Shown here: one piece after another, positions 16,193 to 25,352 of the stretch
Numbering within the stretch: the first letter of the stretch is position 1
Layout of the letters: each line of letters opens with the position of its first letter
NCBI GenBank assembly: GCA_028281235.1
Contig: JANQKG010000044.1
Span: 1-64,000, forward strand
DNA length: 64,000 nucleotides
Origin: Afifellaceae bacterium
GTDB lineage: Bacteria; Pseudomonadota; Alphaproteobacteria; Rhizobiales; Afifellaceae
Direction of reading: 5' to 3'
The notes under the pieces: model-generated
Told to the model about the DNA's origin: nothing
Database searches by the model: none
The model's input: only the letters and a program-made list of their open reading frames with translations
Translations under genes and position numbers: made by a program

Positions 16193-17016
16193 TCCCCAAT
16201 GTCCTCACCATCGCCGGCACCGACCCCAGCGGCGGCGCCGGCGTTCAGGCCGACCTCAAGACGTTCTCGGCGCTGGGCGCTTACGGCATGTCGGTCATGA
16301 CGGCGTTGGTCGCTCAGAATACGAGAGGCGTCGATCGCATCCTCGACCTGCCGCCGGACTTCGTGGCCGCACAGATCAACACGCTGTTTGCCGACGTCCG
16401 TGTCGACGCGGTGAAGATCGGCATGATCAGCAACGCCGCAATCGCGTCCATCGTGGCGGAGCGGCTGCGCCACTACGAGGTCGGGACCATCGTCTTCGAT
16501 CCGGTCATGGTCGCCAAGAGCGGCGATCGACTTTTGGCGGAAGACGCCGTGGAGGCAGTGCGCCATGAGCTGCTCCCGCTGGCGAGCGTGGTGACGCCGA
16601 ACCTGCCGGAGGCCGGCGTGCTGCTTGATCAGGAGCCGCCGAGCACGCTTGCAGCCATGGAGGATACGGCGCGCGCGCTGCATCGACTGGGGCCGCGCTG
16701 CGTGCTTCTGAAGGGGGGCCATCTCAGCGGCGAGATCAGTCCGGACATGCTCTATGACGGCGACACGCTGTCGACGCTCTCCGCCGATCGGGTGCACACC
16801 AACAACAATCACGGCACCGGATGCACGCTGTCGGCGGCGATCGCAGCGCTTCTGCCGCAACGGCCCTCGGTGAAGGCGGCTGTCGCGGACGCCAAGGCGT
16901 ATCTGACGGAGGCGTTGCGCCAGAGCGATGCACTCCAGGTCGGCGGCGGGCATGGCCCGGTTCATCATTTCCACGCTTTATGGACGCTGGTTCGGTGTAA
17001 GGAGACATCGCTATGA
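16189..17016 (+). CDS. thiD: Bifunctional hydroxymethylpyrimidine kinase/phosphomethylpyrimidine kinase
   Basis: A 275-residue ribokinase-fold protein with the ThiD signatures VLTIAGTDPSGGAGVQADLKTF (about 5-26), ALVAQNTRGV, VKIGMISN, VFDPVMVAKSGDRLL, VVTPNLPEA and the catalytic NNNHGTGCTLSAAIAALL motif. It phosphorylates HMP and HMP-P. It overlaps thiE by ATGA at 16189 and tenA by four bases at its 3' end, so the operon is tightly coupled. Length matches the family (about 265-280). Confidence 0.94.
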   Translation: MIPNVLTIAGTDPSGGAGVQADLKTFSALGAYGMSVMTALVAQNTRGVDRILDLPPDFVAAQINTLFADVRVDAVKIGMISNAAIASIVAERLRHYEVGTIVFDPVMVAKSGDRLLAEDAVEAVRHELLPLASVVTPNLPEAGVLLDQEPPSTLAAMEDTARALHRLGPRCVLLKGGHLSGEISPDMLYDGDTLSTLSADRVHTNNNHGTGCTLSAAIAALLPQRPSVKAAVADAKAYLTEALRQSDALQVGGGHGPVHHFHALWTLVRCKETSL

Positions 17017-17684
17017 GCACGTTCAGCAGTCGGGCCTGGCAGGACATTGCGGCGTTGCGCCAACGCATCTACGACATGCCCTTCAACCGCGAGCTTGCAG
17101 CAGGAACGCTGTCTGAGCCGCGCTTCCAGTTCTACATGATTCAGGATGCGCTCTATCTGGAGCAATATTCACGCGCGCTTGCCATTGCGTCCGCCAAGGC
17201 GCCGGACGCTGCAGCCATGGAGCAATTCGCCCGCTCAGCACAGGGCGCGCTGGTGGTGGAGCGCGCCCTGCATGAGGGCTTCTTCGAGAAATTCGGCGTT
17301 GCGGCATCTGAGGCGGCGAAAGCGGAGCCGTCGCCGACCTGCATCGGCTATACGAATTTTCTCCTGAGCGTGGCGCATCAGTCCAGCTACGAGGAGCTGG
17401 TTGCGGCGGTGCTGCCGTGCTTCTGGATTTATTGGGACGTCGGCAACCGGATCGCCAAGGAAGCGCGCGACGACAATCCTTACCAGGCGTGGATCAACAC
17501 CTATTCCGATCCCGGATTCGGAGAAGCCGTGGAGGCCGTCATCGCCATTACCGACCGAGCGGCATCCGCGGCGACCGGCGAAAGACAGGACGCGATGCTC
17601 AAAGCCTTCAAGCGGTCGACGCAATATGAATGGATGTTCTGGGACAGCGCCTATCGCCTGGAGGCTTGGCCGGTTGCGGCTTGA
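17013..17684 (+). CDS. tenA: Aminopyrimidine aminohydrolase / thiaminase II
   Basis: A 223-residue all-helical TenA protein. The active-site Cys appears in LPCFWIYWDVG (about 131-141), with conserved YIxx and Tyr residues in FQFYMIQDALYLEQYSRALA and the closing RSTQYEWMFWDSAYR. TenA hydrolyses aminopyrimidines from degraded thiamine to HMP, feeding thiD. It is the last gene of the thi operon, overlapping thiD by ATGA. Its 3' end is 11 bp from the convergent TIGR02186 gene. Confidence 0.93.
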   Translation: MSTFSSRAWQDIAALRQRIYDMPFNRELAAGTLSEPRFQFYMIQDALYLEQYSRALAIASAKAPDAAAMEQFARSAQGALVVERALHEGFFEKFGVAASEAAKAEPSPTCIGYTNFLLSVAHQSSYEELVAAVLPCFWIYWDVGNRIAKEARDDNPYQAWINTYSDPGFGEAVEAVIAITDRAASAATGERQDAMLKAFKRSTQYEWMFWDSAYRLEAWPVAA

Positions 17685-17695
17685 CGCCGCTCGGC

Positions 17696-18448
17696 TCAGG
17701 AGCGGCGCAGGATGATTCCTGCGAGCCAGCCGGTGAAGAGCGCCAATGCCACGCATGCGAGACCGTAATAGAACGGGAAATCGATGGCGGCACGGGCGAT
17801 GCGCTCGGAAAACCCGACCTTGGCGATGGAGAGAATCTGGGTCTCGCCGGCCAGGAACGCCTCATCGCGGAAGAGGTAGACGCTTACCCGGTAATCGCCT
17901 GTCGGAATTTCGCTCGGCAGGAAGAAGGTCGTGCGGAACACATCGGGGGCGAGGAAGATCACCTCCTTTTCGCGCTCCACATAGAGGCCGCGCTCGGTCT
18001 TGAGGTCGATCAGCGCTTCGGCGAGCTGCTGGGACGTCGCTTCGGCGCGCGACTCTTGAACGAAGGACAGGCTCGGCACGCCGAGGCGATAGTCCAGGAG
18101 CTGCTCGGGCGTGACGGAGGCGCTGAAGTTTTCGCTGAGATGCATGACGTAATAGGACGGCACGCTGGCGAAAGCGCGTGAGGTGCGGTTCGCCCAGACA
18201 CCGAGCACGCGCTCCTTGCGCCGCACGATCATATCCTGCTCCGGGCCCTGCACCACGACCGCCACCTCGTAGCCATCCGCATCCTCCGGCCCGCCGCGCA
18301 CGGCGCCGAACACGACGATCCGCTCGCCGGTGAAGCTGGATGTGATGGAGACTTCCTCGTCGGACAACGTGGAGACAAGGCTCTCGCCGTTGGCCGGCAC
18401 GGTCGGCATGGCGGCGAGCAGAGCCAGTGCAAGGAGCCATCGCCTCAT
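17696..18448 (-). CDS. TIGR02186-type periplasmic/membrane protein
   Basis: A 250-residue protein with an N-terminal signal sequence (MRRWLLALALLAAMPTVPAN), a mainly beta periplasmic region, and a C-terminal membrane anchor (about 228-247, ending GIILRRS). The central sequence EVSITSSFTGERIVVFGAV matches a conserved alphaproteobacterial family of unknown function that usually neighbours TauE/SafE permeases, as here. The ATG at 18448 overlaps the stop of the upstream permease gene by four bases; longer upstream reading is rejected as permease sequence in another frame. A role in sulfur oxyanion handling is inferred from context only. Confidence 0.82.
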   Translation of the reverse strand: MRRWLLALALLAAMPTVPANGESLVSTLSDEEVSITSSFTGERIVVFGAVRGGPEDADGYEVAVVVQGPEQDMIVRRKERVLGVWANRTSRAFASVPSYYVMHLSENFSASVTPEQLLDYRLGVPSLSFVQESRAEATSQQLAEALIDLKTERGLYVEREKEVIFLAPDVFRTTFFLPSEIPTGDYRVSVYLFRDEAFLAGETQILSIAKVGFSERIARAAIDFPFYYGLACVALALFTGWLAGIILRRS

Positions 18449-19371
18449 AGCGTGCCTCCCAAGATGGCCAAGGAGTGAATCTCTTCGGGTCGAGCAAACA
18501 AGCTGAAAAGCACGCGAAGCGCCACGGCGAGAACCAGGAGCGCAAGGAGCGCCCGCAATTGCTCCGCGCGGATGGCCTGCCCAACCTGCGCGCCGAATTG
18601 TGCGCCGACAACGCCGCCAACCATCAGCAGGAAGGCGAGCATGATGTCGACCGTCATGTTGGCGGTGGCATGCAGCACGGTTGCCACGGCCATGGTGGTC
18701 AGCGTGTAGGCGAGCGACGTGCCGATCACGACGTTCGTGGGGACACGCAGGAGATAGATGAGCGCCGGCACCATGATGAAGCCGCCGCCGAGGCCGAGGA
18801 CGGCGCCGAGAAAGCCGATCGAGGAGCCGAGCGCGATAATCGGCAGCACGCTGACGTAGAGCTTGGAGCGGCGGAAGCGCATCTTCAGCGGCAGGCCGTG
18901 TATCCAATTGTGGTGGGCGCCGCCGCGCGGCCGGGCCGGCCGGCCGGCGCGGGTGCGCAGGATCGCGCGCAGCGATTCCCGCAGCATGATGACGCCGATG
19001 AAGCCGAGAAAGACGACGTAGGCGACAGAGATGATCAGATCGAGCTGGCCGACGGAGCGCAGCGCGCGAAATGTCAGCACGCCAAGGGCGGAGCCCGCGA
19101 CGCCGCCGGCCGCCAAGAGGAGCGTCATCTTCTCGTCGATCAGGCGGCGGCGCCAATAGGAGAGCGCAGCGGAGGTGGAGGAGGCGACAATCTGCGGCGT
19201 GACAGTTGCCACGGCCACGGCCGGCGGGATGCCTGAGAAGATAAGAAGCGGCGTCAAAAGAAAGCCGCCGCCGACGCCGAACATGCCCGACAGGAACCCG
19301 ACGGCGCCCCCCATGCCCAGAAACAGGAACATGTTCACTGTCAGCTCGGCGATGGGAAGGTAAAGCTGCAC
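18445..19371 (-). CDS. Sulfite exporter TauE/SafE family permease
   Basis: A 308-residue integral membrane protein with two repeated halves, each starting with a glycine-rich segment: SGMFGVGGGFLLTPLLIF and GAVLGLGGGFIMVPALIYLL. The eight-helix pattern and length suit the family, which exports sulfite, sulfoacetate or related anions. A GTG start at 19371 (VQLYLPIAELTVNMF) fits homologues that begin at this point; an ATG at 19446 would add 25 unconserved residues. It is coupled by a four-base overlap to the TIGR02186 gene. Confidence 0.88.
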   Translation of the reverse strand: MQLYLPIAELTVNMFLFLGMGGAVGFLSGMFGVGGGFLLTPLLIFSGIPPAVAVATVTPQIVASSTSAALSYWRRRLIDEKMTLLLAAGGVAGSALGVLTFRALRSVGQLDLIISVAYVVFLGFIGVIMLRESLRAILRTRAGRPARPRGGAHHNWIHGLPLKMRFRRSKLYVSVLPIIALGSSIGFLGAVLGLGGGFIMVPALIYLLRVPTNVVIGTSLAYTLTTMAVATVLHATANMTVDIMLAFLLMVGGVVGAQFGAQVGQAIRAEQLRALLALLVLAVALRVLFSLFARPEEIHSLAILGGTL

Positions 19372-19548
19372 CCGCGGCGCCCGTTGAAGTGTTTTGTCGT
19401 TTCGTTCTTGGTTCCCGGCGGCCTCAAAGAAAATAAGCGCCCGCAAGGCAGCGCTGTCAAACGATGAACAGGCTAAACCGCGCGAATATTGCCTGATCTT
19501 CGGTCAAAGGCGCGTTAACCGGAGAAAAGTCGGCCTTGAAAAGCAATT

Positions 19549-19572
19549 CGGCCTCCCGTTTGAGGGAGGCCG
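19549..19572 (-). terminator. Hairpin terminator downstream of the podJ-like gene
   Basis: A perfect 9-bp stem, CGGCCTCCC (19549-19557) with GGGAGGCCG (19564-19572), and a six-base loop. Read on the minus strand it is followed by AATTGCTTTT, a moderate T-rich tract. It lies 33 bp past the stop of the podJ-like gene and before the permease gene, so it probably ends the long transcript. Confidence 0.7.
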
Positions 19573-19604
19573 ATTTCTTTCGTCCGGTGCGTCGGGGGGA
19601 GCGG

Positions 19605-22600
19605 TCAGCCCGCATTGTCCCTCAGCGCATCCAGCAGATCGAAGTCGATGCGGCCCGTCCGTGGGAGGCCGGCCTCACCCTGGAAGCTCAGGATGGCCTC
19701 AATGGTCCGCTGGCCGAGGAGGCCGTCGGTGGGGCCGGGGTTGAAGCCTTTCTCGGTGAGAAGCTTTTGCACCAGGGCGACCATGTCGTTCTCCGAAAGC
19801 GTGCTGCCCAGCTCTTTTTCCGGCTGCGCTTCGACGCTGATGGAGCTTCGCTGGTCGCTCCAGCCACCCTCCGGCATCAGCACTTCGTTGGCCTCGCTGA
19901 TGAGGGGCACGGGCTGGAACCCGGCCGCGGCGGCTTGCGCCTTGGCCAGCCCTTCTTCCGGGAGGGCTGCGGCGATGATGTCACGGCGTTTGGCCGATTC
20001 TTCGTCGCCGGAGGTCGCCGCGATGGAGAACCACTTATAGGCCTCGATCAGATCCTGCGGCACGCCCAGGCCCCGCGCATGGAGGATGGCCAGGTTGAAC
20101 TGGCTGTCCCGCACGCCGTGCTCGGCAGCGCGACGGAAGAGCTGCGCGGCCGCTTCCAGATCGGGTTCGCCGCCGGCGCCCTCGGCAAAGAGCACTGCCA
20201 GATTGTGCATCGCCTTGACGTTGCCGGAATCGGCGGCGCGGCGATACCAATCTTGCGCCTTGGTCATGTCCTTGGAGACGCCGAGGCCCTTCTCGTAAAT
20301 CGATCCGAGGCGGTATTGCGCCGGCGCCAGGCCGTCTTCGGCAACGCTTTCATACCAGGCGACGGCGGCCGGCATGTCGCGAAGCCCGGAGCTGCCTTCC
20401 GCATAGCGGGCGGCGACTTCGAACCCGGCAGCCGGATCGCCGGCCATGGCGGCATCGCGCAGGCGCTGCGAGACCATCGTGACCGGAGGCTCCGGCGGAG
20501 TGAACTCGGTGGTGAAGGTCGCCGTCGGCGTGTGGCTTGTCATTGTCGCCAGCGCCGCAGCGTCATCCATTGTCGTAGCGGCCATGGTGGGCGGCTCGCT
20601 GGCGAACTCATCGGCCGGTGTGTCGGTCGGTGCGGATGCCACTGCTGTGGTGCTGGCTTCGGCCTCGACCTCCGGTGCGACAGCTTCGGGACGTGTCGCC
20701 ACTTCGGTCGGCTGCACTTCGGCCGCCGGCTCCTCAGCCACGGGCACTTGCTCCGCCAAAGCTTCCGCCTGGACGGTCTCTTCAATCGGCGGAACACTGG
20801 GCGCGGATGCGGGCGCCGTTGCCGAAGAGCCGAAGCCCGGAATGGCGGCTATGACATTGCTGACATTGCTGCCGATGTCGATCTGGCTACGCACGATCTG
20901 AAACGCCGCGAAGGCCACGGCCACGGCAAGTGCGGCGGCCATGAGCGCGCCGCGCCGCGATTTCAGCGAACGGCCAAGGCCACTGCTCTGGACGGGGGTG
21001 GATGGCTCCACGCCGGAGGCTTCTTCCGCGGCAGCGCGCGCCGCGCGTCGGGCGGCGACGAGGAAGTTCTCGTCGATGATGTTGTCCGCCTGATCGGCCG
21101 ATCCCAGTTCACCACCGCCGAGCGCTGTTTCGCGGCCTTTGTCGCGGCCGGAGAGGTTCCCGGTGGCTGACGTCGGGGCGCCGGTCAGCGCTGAGTTGAG
21201 CGGCGAGTCGGTGCCGGGCTCAAGCGGCAGGTCGGTCTCGTCTTCGTTTTCCTCAGGCTCCGGCGTGAACGATTCGGCCTTGCCGCCTGTGGCGCGGCGC
21301 AGCAATTGCCGGGAGGTTAAACGGCTGAGCAGACCACCGGAGCGCTGCGCTGCGCTCTCCGCCTCGCTTGCGGGCGTTTCCGCAGCTTCCGATTCACCCC
21401 CTGCCAGCACCGGCGTCTCCGATCCGGCGTCGCTGGAACCCGCATCCGCGGCCTCCGGCTTGGCCGTTTCCAGCCGCTCCACCAGAGCTTCGGCCTCAGC
21501 CGATGTCGTGGCCTTCGGCGTGGCGTCAGCCTGAGCAAAGACATCCGGCTTGGCGGTATCGGTCGCCTTTTCCGGTGACGCTGAAGTCTTGTCGGCAGCG
21601 TCGGCGTCCCGCTCCAGGAACGCCATGCGCTTGACGACGGCCTCAAGCGTGCCCTGAACGGCATCGAGTGCATCCTTGGTCGATCTCTCCGACGCCTTTG
21701 TCGAACTGCGGAGTGCGTCCACGTCGTCCGACAAGGCGCGCGCCATGCCGGCCATGGCGCTGGCTTCGCCGTCACCTGGCTCCGTGGCGGCCGCATGCTG
21801 AGTCACCGCGCGTCTGGTTTCGTCCAGCCGCTCCTCGATCGTCTTCAGGCTGGACTCGACATGGGCCAGCGCAAGGCGCGACTGGCCGGGATCGTCAAGC
21901 AGACCGGCGATGCGCTCCATCTGCGCCTCAAGGGCGGCTGTGCTCGCTGTCGGGCGGTCGGACATCTGATCCATGCGCGAGACGATGGTGCGCAGGAGAT
22001 CGCCGAAGCCTGCTTCGTCCTGGCCGAGGCCGGGGAGCGAGCGGAGCTCCCGCCGCAAAGACAGGATATCCTCTTGCAGCTCGGCGACGGCCTCCACGGA
22101 CAGGGACGAGCCGTCAACAGAGGTCGCAAGGCCGATCGTCTCAAGCTTGCGTTCCAGCTGCGCAACTCGCTCGTCGGAGCCGGCGGGCGTTTGCTCGGCC
22201 AAGGCGCTTGCGGCGCTCTCGGCCACGCGATCGGCGAGCCGTTCGATGTCATGCTGCGACATGCCCGCATCGGCGATACGGTTCTCCAGGCGCGCCAGTT
22301 TGTCCTCAATATCGATGTTGGCGCCTCTGACCAGCGTCTCTTCCAGCTGCTCGAAGCGCTGCGTGATGGTCGCGGCATCGGCGAGGCTGCGCTCCAGTTG
22401 GTCGAAGCGGTCGTCGGGAAGCGCGCGGATAGTCGCGTCGACGCGGTCGAAGAGCTCGTTCAGCCGCGCCGGGTCGATGCTACGGCCTTTGAGCAGCTCA
22501 AGCCGGCTGATGATGCCCTCAAGCTGCGTCTGCAACGCGCGCGAGTCCGGACCTTTGCCGTTCTGGCCAAGTGCGGCGATGCGCTCCTCCATCGCCTCAA

Positions 22601-24614
22601 GGCGAAGCGAAAGCGGCGAATGTTCGTCGGCCGCGCCAAGCGTGCTGACGCGCTCGGAGATGTCCTGAAGCTTCTGCGCGAACGGCCGCAGCTGCTCGCT
22701 GGACTGGATGGCCTGCTGGTTCAGCTCGTCGAGCTGACGCTGCATCTCCTCAAGACGCGATTCCAGCGGCTGAACCTGGGCGCGCGACAGATATTCGGTG
22801 TGCTCGACGATCTGCTGGCCCAAATTGTCCAGCTTGACGCCGAGCGCCCCAACGTCGCGGCGGGCGCCGTCTGTGTCCTGTGCCTCGATGGCTTCGGCGA
22901 GGGAATCAACCTTACGGGTGAGCCCGGCGAGAAGCTCCGCGGCGTCCTCCTTCTCCTCAATCGTCGTCGCGAGGTCGGTCAGCCGGCGTTCCAACCGCAA
23001 AAACGCCTCGCGGCTGGTGGTCTGGTCGTCAACGAGGCGTGCGTCGAACGCGGCCAGATGCGCCTCCAGTGCGGAGACATCAATCGAGCGTCCGGCTTCG
23101 GCAACCTCAATGAGTTGCCCCGACAGCTCCGAGAGGCGGTGCTCAAGATTGGCTGAGGCCATCAGCCGCTGTTCGCGTGCCGCCTTCAGGTCGGAGGCGA
23201 CGGTGGCAAGCTGGTCCTCAATCTTCTCAAGTGCCGCCTGGTCGCTCAGCGCCTCCGGCAGGGCGTCCAGCCGATCAGCAAGAGCAAGCAGGCGATCGCC
23301 GAGATGCGTCACGTCTTCCTGCGAGGCGGTGTTTTGGAGCTGCCGCCGCAGGCTGTCGATACGATCCTGGATCTCTTCCGGCGAGGCCAGGTGGTGCACC
23401 AGCCCCTCCATGCGGTCGAACCGCTCCAGGATCGCACCCTGGTTCTCGCGGATCGCGTCATAACCGGGGACCTCGACCTCCACATTGTCGAGGCGGTCGG
23501 TCAGACCGACGAGGCGGTCCTGAATGTCGCCGAGGCGATTGCCGGCCATATTGCGTGCCGCATTCACCTTGAGCTCCATCTCGCTGAGCCGCGAGTCGAT
23601 CGCCTCCAGCGCGGAGGCCGTGCTGTTGCGGCTGTGGGCAAGGCCTTGAATCTCGTGGAGGAGCTGCATGAGCTCGGCGCGCACCGGCTCAATCTGGTTG
23701 TCGTCGAGGTCCTCTTGAAGCGCGTCCACGCGCGCCTCGATTGCCGCAAGCTGGTCTTGCGTCTGCGTGGCCGTCTCCAGGCCGCGGCGCGCCTCTTCAA
23801 TGCGGGCCTGACGCTCCGCTTCGGCAGTGGCCGCCTGGCGACGCATTTCCTCTTCCGCCTCCTCAACACGGCGATCTGCTTCGGCCTGATGCTCCGTGAT
23901 GCGCTGCATGGCCTCCGCTGCCGCCTCCTCAGCACGGCGGCGCGCTTCCGCCTCGGCCTCTGCGGTCCGCATCGCCTCTGCTGCTTCTGCCTCTGCTTCG
24001 GCTTCGCGCTGATGCGCCTCGGCGATCATCTGTACTTGCCGCGCGGCGTGCTCGGCCTCCATCTCCGCCAAACGGCGGAGCTCGGCGCGTCCGGCGGCCT
24101 CATCAGCGCCGGACGCCAGCGACGGCTCTTCGTGCGGGGAGGCCGGCCCTGCCTCCGCGCCCTGGTCGTCGCCCTGGTCGTCGCCCTGGTCGTCGTCAGT
24201 CGAGCCCCGGCCCTGCAGCCGTTGGCTCAGCGCCTCAAGGCGCGCCTCAAGACGGTCGAGCCCATGCGTGACGATATCGCGGTCACCGTCGGCCTCAGCG
24301 GCGGCGGAACTGGCGATGCGTGTTTCCGGCGGCGTTGCAGCCCGGCTTTGGCGCTCGATTGCGTCCAATCCCTCAGCGAGCTTTCTGACGGCGCGTTCAA
24401 GCTCTTCCGCGCTCGTTGCGGGCGGGCGTGCCTGAAGCTGCTCGGCGACGCGCTGTCGTGCGCCCTGGCCGATTTGTGCAAGTCGCCCCTCCGCATCGAA
24501 GCGGGCGTCCAAGAGATCGTCGAAAGCCAGATCGGCATCCTGTTCGGACCGATCGGCCGCATGGCCCGCGGATGCGGTACTCGCCTTAACGCTCCTAGAA
24601 TTTCGCGCGTTCAT
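19605..24614 (-). CDS. podJ: PodJ-like polar localization protein with Sel1 repeats and peptidoglycan-binding domain
   Basis: A 1669-residue protein. The N-terminal cytoplasmic part is mostly coiled coil rich in Ala, Glu, Arg and Leu (about 60-1100), then a Pro/Ala/Glu-rich linker, one membrane helix near 1222-1243 (GALMAAALAVAVAFAAF), a periplasmic linker, at least four Sel1-like repeats (about 1385-1545; GSIYEKGLGVSKDMTKAQDW is one), and a C-terminal peptidoglycan-binding domain (about 1611-1669, GFNPGPTDGLLGQRTIEAIL). This is the layout of Caulobacter and rhizobial PodJ, which sets the old or new cell pole. It is much longer than Caulobacter PodJ (974). The ATG at 24614 has a GAGGAG ribosome site; an upstream ATG at 24689 lacks one. 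Confidence 0.85.
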   Translation of the reverse strand: MNARNSRSVKASTASAGHAADRSEQDADLAFDDLLDARFDAEGRLAQIGQGARQRVAEQLQARPPATSAEELERAVRKLAEGLDAIERQSRAATPPETRIASSAAAEADGDRDIVTHGLDRLEARLEALSQRLQGRGSTDDDQGDDQGDDQGAEAGPASPHEEPSLASGADEAAGRAELRRLAEMEAEHAARQVQMIAEAHQREAEAEAEAAEAMRTAEAEAEARRRAEEAAAEAMQRITEHQAEADRRVEEAEEEMRRQAATAEAERQARIEEARRGLETATQTQDQLAAIEARVDALQEDLDDNQIEPVRAELMQLLHEIQGLAHSRNSTASALEAIDSRLSEMELKVNAARNMAGNRLGDIQDRLVGLTDRLDNVEVEVPGYDAIRENQGAILERFDRMEGLVHHLASPEEIQDRIDSLRRQLQNTASQEDVTHLGDRLLALADRLDALPEALSDQAALEKIEDQLATVASDLKAAREQRLMASANLEHRLSELSGQLIEVAEAGRSIDVSALEAHLAAFDARLVDDQTTSREAFLRLERRLTDLATTIEEKEDAAELLAGLTRKVDSLAEAIEAQDTDGARRDVGALGVKLDNLGQQIVEHTEYLSRAQVQPLESRLEEMQRQLDELNQQAIQSSEQLRPFAQKLQDISERVSTLGAADEHSPLSLRLEAMEERIAALGQNGKGPDSRALQTQLEGIISRLELLKGRSIDPARLNELFDRVDATIRALPDDRFDQLERSLADAATITQRFEQLEETLVRGANIDIEDKLARLENRIADAGMSQHDIERLADRVAESAASALAEQTPAGSDERVAQLERKLETIGLATSVDGSSLSVEAVAELQEDILSLRRELRSLPGLGQDEAGFGDLLRTIVSRMDQMSDRPTASTAALEAQMERIAGLLDDPGQSRLALAHVESSLKTIEERLDETRRAVTQHAAATEPGDGEASAMAGMARALSDDVDALRSSTKASERSTKDALDAVQGTLEAVVKRMAFLERDADAADKTSASPEKATDTAKPDVFAQADATPKATTSAEAEALVERLETAKPEAADAGSSDAGSETPVLAGGESEAAETPASEAESAAQRSGGLLSRLTSRQLLRRATGGKAESFTPEPEENEDETDLPLEPGTDSPLNSALTGAPTSATGNLSGRDKGRETALGGGELGSADQADNIIDENFLVAARRAARAAAEEASGVEPSTPVQSSGLGRSLKSRRGALMAAALAVAVAFAAFQIVRSQIDIGSNVSNVIAAIPGFGSSATAPASAPSVPPIEETVQAEALAEQVPVAEEPAAEVQPTEVATRPEAVAPEVEAEASTTAVASAPTDTPADEFASEPPTMAATTMDDAAALATMTSHTPTATFTTEFTPPEPPVTMVSQRLRDAAMAGDPAAGFEVAARYAEGSSGLRDMPAAVAWYESVAEDGLAPAQYRLGSIYEKGLGVSKDMTKAQDWYRRAADSGNVKAMHNLAVLFAEGAGGEPDLEAAAQLFRRAAEHGVRDSQFNLAILHARGLGVPQDLIEAYKWFSIAATSGDEESAKRRDIIAAALPEEGLAKAQAAAAGFQPVPLISEANEVLMPEGGWSDQRSSISVEAQPEKELGSTLSENDMVALVQKLLTEKGFNPGPTDGLLGQRTIEAILSFQGEAGLPRTGRIDFDLLDALRDNAG
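24159..24194. repeat. Three tandem 12-bp repeats inside the podJ-like gene
   Basis: Three perfect tandem copies of GCCCTGGTCGTC at 24159-24170, 24171-24182 and 24183-24194. On the coding strand they encode a DDQG repeat in the acidic linker between two coiled-coil segments. The unit is a multiple of three, so copy number could vary without breaking the frame. Confidence 0.85.
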
Positions 24615-24654
24615 CAGTGCTCCTCGGGGCGGAATTCTAGCGCAGGGGTGCGCT

Positions 24655-24851
24655 GATTCGGACCGCGAATCGTCGGTGTTCCGCCGCAAGGTGAAGATGA
24701 TCGTAACTTAGGTAAATAGGCGGTTAACCTGCACGGCACATTTCCAAAAAATTAACCATACGCCCTCCAGATTCCGCAGGCCGGTGGCTGGTGTGACTTT
24801 CACGTCAGCGGAACCCCGGCTCTGGCAGCCCTTTGGGCACGGTTTCGATTC
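24655..24851. promoter_or_regulatory. Cell-cycle type control region between podJ-like gene and merR gene
   Basis: In under 200 bp there are four GANTC sites (24655, 24667, 24770 and 24847), the target of the CcrM methylase. There is also a CtrA-like box TAAA-N7-TTAA at 24713-24727 (one mismatch to TTAA-N7-TTAA) and the half-site TTAACCAT at 24752-24759. This supports cell-cycle control of the podJ-like gene, as known for Caulobacter podJ; the binding itself is inferred. Confidence 0.5.
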
Positions 24852-24872
24852 GGACGTTCAGGAGCGCAAGTC

Positions 24873-25286
24873 ATGAAAAGTACCTTTGCCATCGGGGAGT
24901 TGGCGCGGGAATTCGGTGTTACCCACAGGACGTTGCGCTTCTACGAGGATAAAGGTCTGATCAGCCCGCGCCGCGACGGCACGAATCGCATCTATTCCCG
25001 TCGCGACCGTTCGCGGCTCAAGCTGGTGATTCTCGGCAAGAAAGTCGGCTTTTCGCTGGCGGATATCGGGGAGATGCTCGACATCTACGACCTGAAGGAC
25101 GGCGGTGTGACCCAGCTTCAGGGCTCGCTCAACCGATTCGCCGAGCAGATCGGCGTGCTGCACCGGCAAAAACGGGACATCGAGCAGGCGATCGAGGAAA
25201 TGACGCGGACCATGAATGTCGTCGCCGGCATGCTCCGGGATCGCCAGGCCGCCGAGGCAAAGACGCCGCGCCAGGTGGCGGCCTAG
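24873..25286 (+). CDS. MerR family transcriptional regulator
   Basis: A 137-residue regulator with an N-terminal winged helix (FAIGELAREFGVTHRTLRFYEDKGLISPRR, residues 4-33) and a C-terminal dimerisation coiled coil (about 80-125). It lacks the metal-binding Cys pattern of metal sensors. MerR proteins next to acyl-CoA dehydrogenase genes, such as LiuR, control branched-chain or fatty acid degradation in Proteobacteria, and this gene lies 66 bp upstream of an acyl-CoA dehydrogenase on the same strand. Control of that operon is therefore likely but inferred. The ATG at 24873 has a GGAGCG-like ribosome site. Confidence 0.88.
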   Translation: MKSTFAIGELAREFGVTHRTLRFYEDKGLISPRRDGTNRIYSRRDRSRLKLVILGKKVGFSLADIGEMLDIYDLKDGGVTQLQGSLNRFAEQIGVLHRQKRDIEQAIEEMTRTMNVVAGMLRDRQAAEAKTPRQVAA

Positions 25287-25352
25287 CCAAGATCAGGGCC
25301 ATGTGAGCATTCGTGGCCGAAAAGGCGTCCGTCAAGCGACTATGTAACAAAG

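Noticed and set aside
17685-17707. Hairpin CGCCGCT/AGCGGCG between the convergent tenA and TIGR02186 genes as a terminator
   Set aside because: A stem is present but no T-run on either strand; too weak to list as a terminator.
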